Assembly: GCF_023078275.1 (NCBI RefSeq)
Contig: NC_062971.1
Coordinates: 3,472,001-3,536,000 of the forward strand
Length of the DNA stretch: 64,000 nucleotides
Origin: Leguminivora glycinivorella
Taxonomy: Eukaryota > Arthropoda > Insecta > Lepidoptera > Tortricidae
Reading direction: 5' to 3'
In this document: positions 63,961-64,000 of the stretch, piece after piece
Numbering within the stretch: position 1 is the stretch's first letter
Layout of the letters: each line of letters opens with the position of its first letter
Notes under the pieces: generated by a model
Databases searched by the model: none
What the model was told of the DNA's origin: nothing
The model's input: only the letters and a program-made list of their open reading frames with translations
Translations under genes and position numbers: made by a program

Positions 63961-64000
63961 TTTGCTGTTTCTGTTTTTTTACTTGTGTATTTTTTGTAGT

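Overview
This window looks like repeat-dense, AT-rich nuclear DNA from a moth or butterfly (Lepidoptera). The clues are short Helitron-type repeats ending in CTAG, tRNA-derived SINE fragments of a type I associate with Lepidoptera, a maT-type (DD37D) mariner relic, RTE-type LINE tails and many small MITEs. The species cannot be named from the sequence. I found no convincing host protein-coding gene, rRNA or functional tRNA. The window is best read as intergenic or intronic DNA filled with nested transposable elements.

Region 1-12 kb: two inverted-repeat elements (one a hAT-type MITE with a perfect 8-bp target duplication), two 5'-truncated RTE LINE ends with target duplications, non-autonomous Helitrons, a long-TIR element holding a 119-bp minisatellite, and a broken maT transposon at 11.16-12.09 kb. 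Region 12-31 kb: SINE-like pieces, more Helitrons, a family of about 126-137 bp Harbinger-like MITEs, a 154-bp MITE family flanked by CTG, a perfect 47-bp hairpin, and a truncated LINE reverse transcriptase inserted inside one of the Harbinger-like MITEs.

Region 31.5-36.7 kb: a structurally complete DIRS-type tyrosine-recombinase retrotransposon. It has inverted terminal repeats, an internal complementary region matching both outer ends, a gag-like ORF, and a 1017-residue ORF with reverse transcriptase, RNase H and tyrosine recombinase. The methyltransferase-like segment between RNase H and recombinase is scrambled by two mutually compensating frameshifts.

Region 37-44 kb: a lone THAP-domain exon ending in a consensus splice donor, a foldback palindrome built of about 98-bp repeats, and a 2.7-kb DNA transposon with a RAG1/Transib-like transposase. 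Its ends begin CACACAG, it has an intron after a tiny first exon, and two frameshifts break it.

Region 44-64 kb: more LINE and SINE debris, then at 50.2-54.6 kb a pair of 120-bp tandem arrays in head-opposed orientation around a 0.4-kb spacer. One arm shows a 360-bp higher-order repeat, and the two outer ends lie in the same repeat phase. This looks like a second, larger foldback-type element and is the least familiar structure here. The last 10 kb hold an old tandem repeat split by later insertions, another Harbinger-like MITE, a 120-bp inverted-repeat element and LINE-like fragments.
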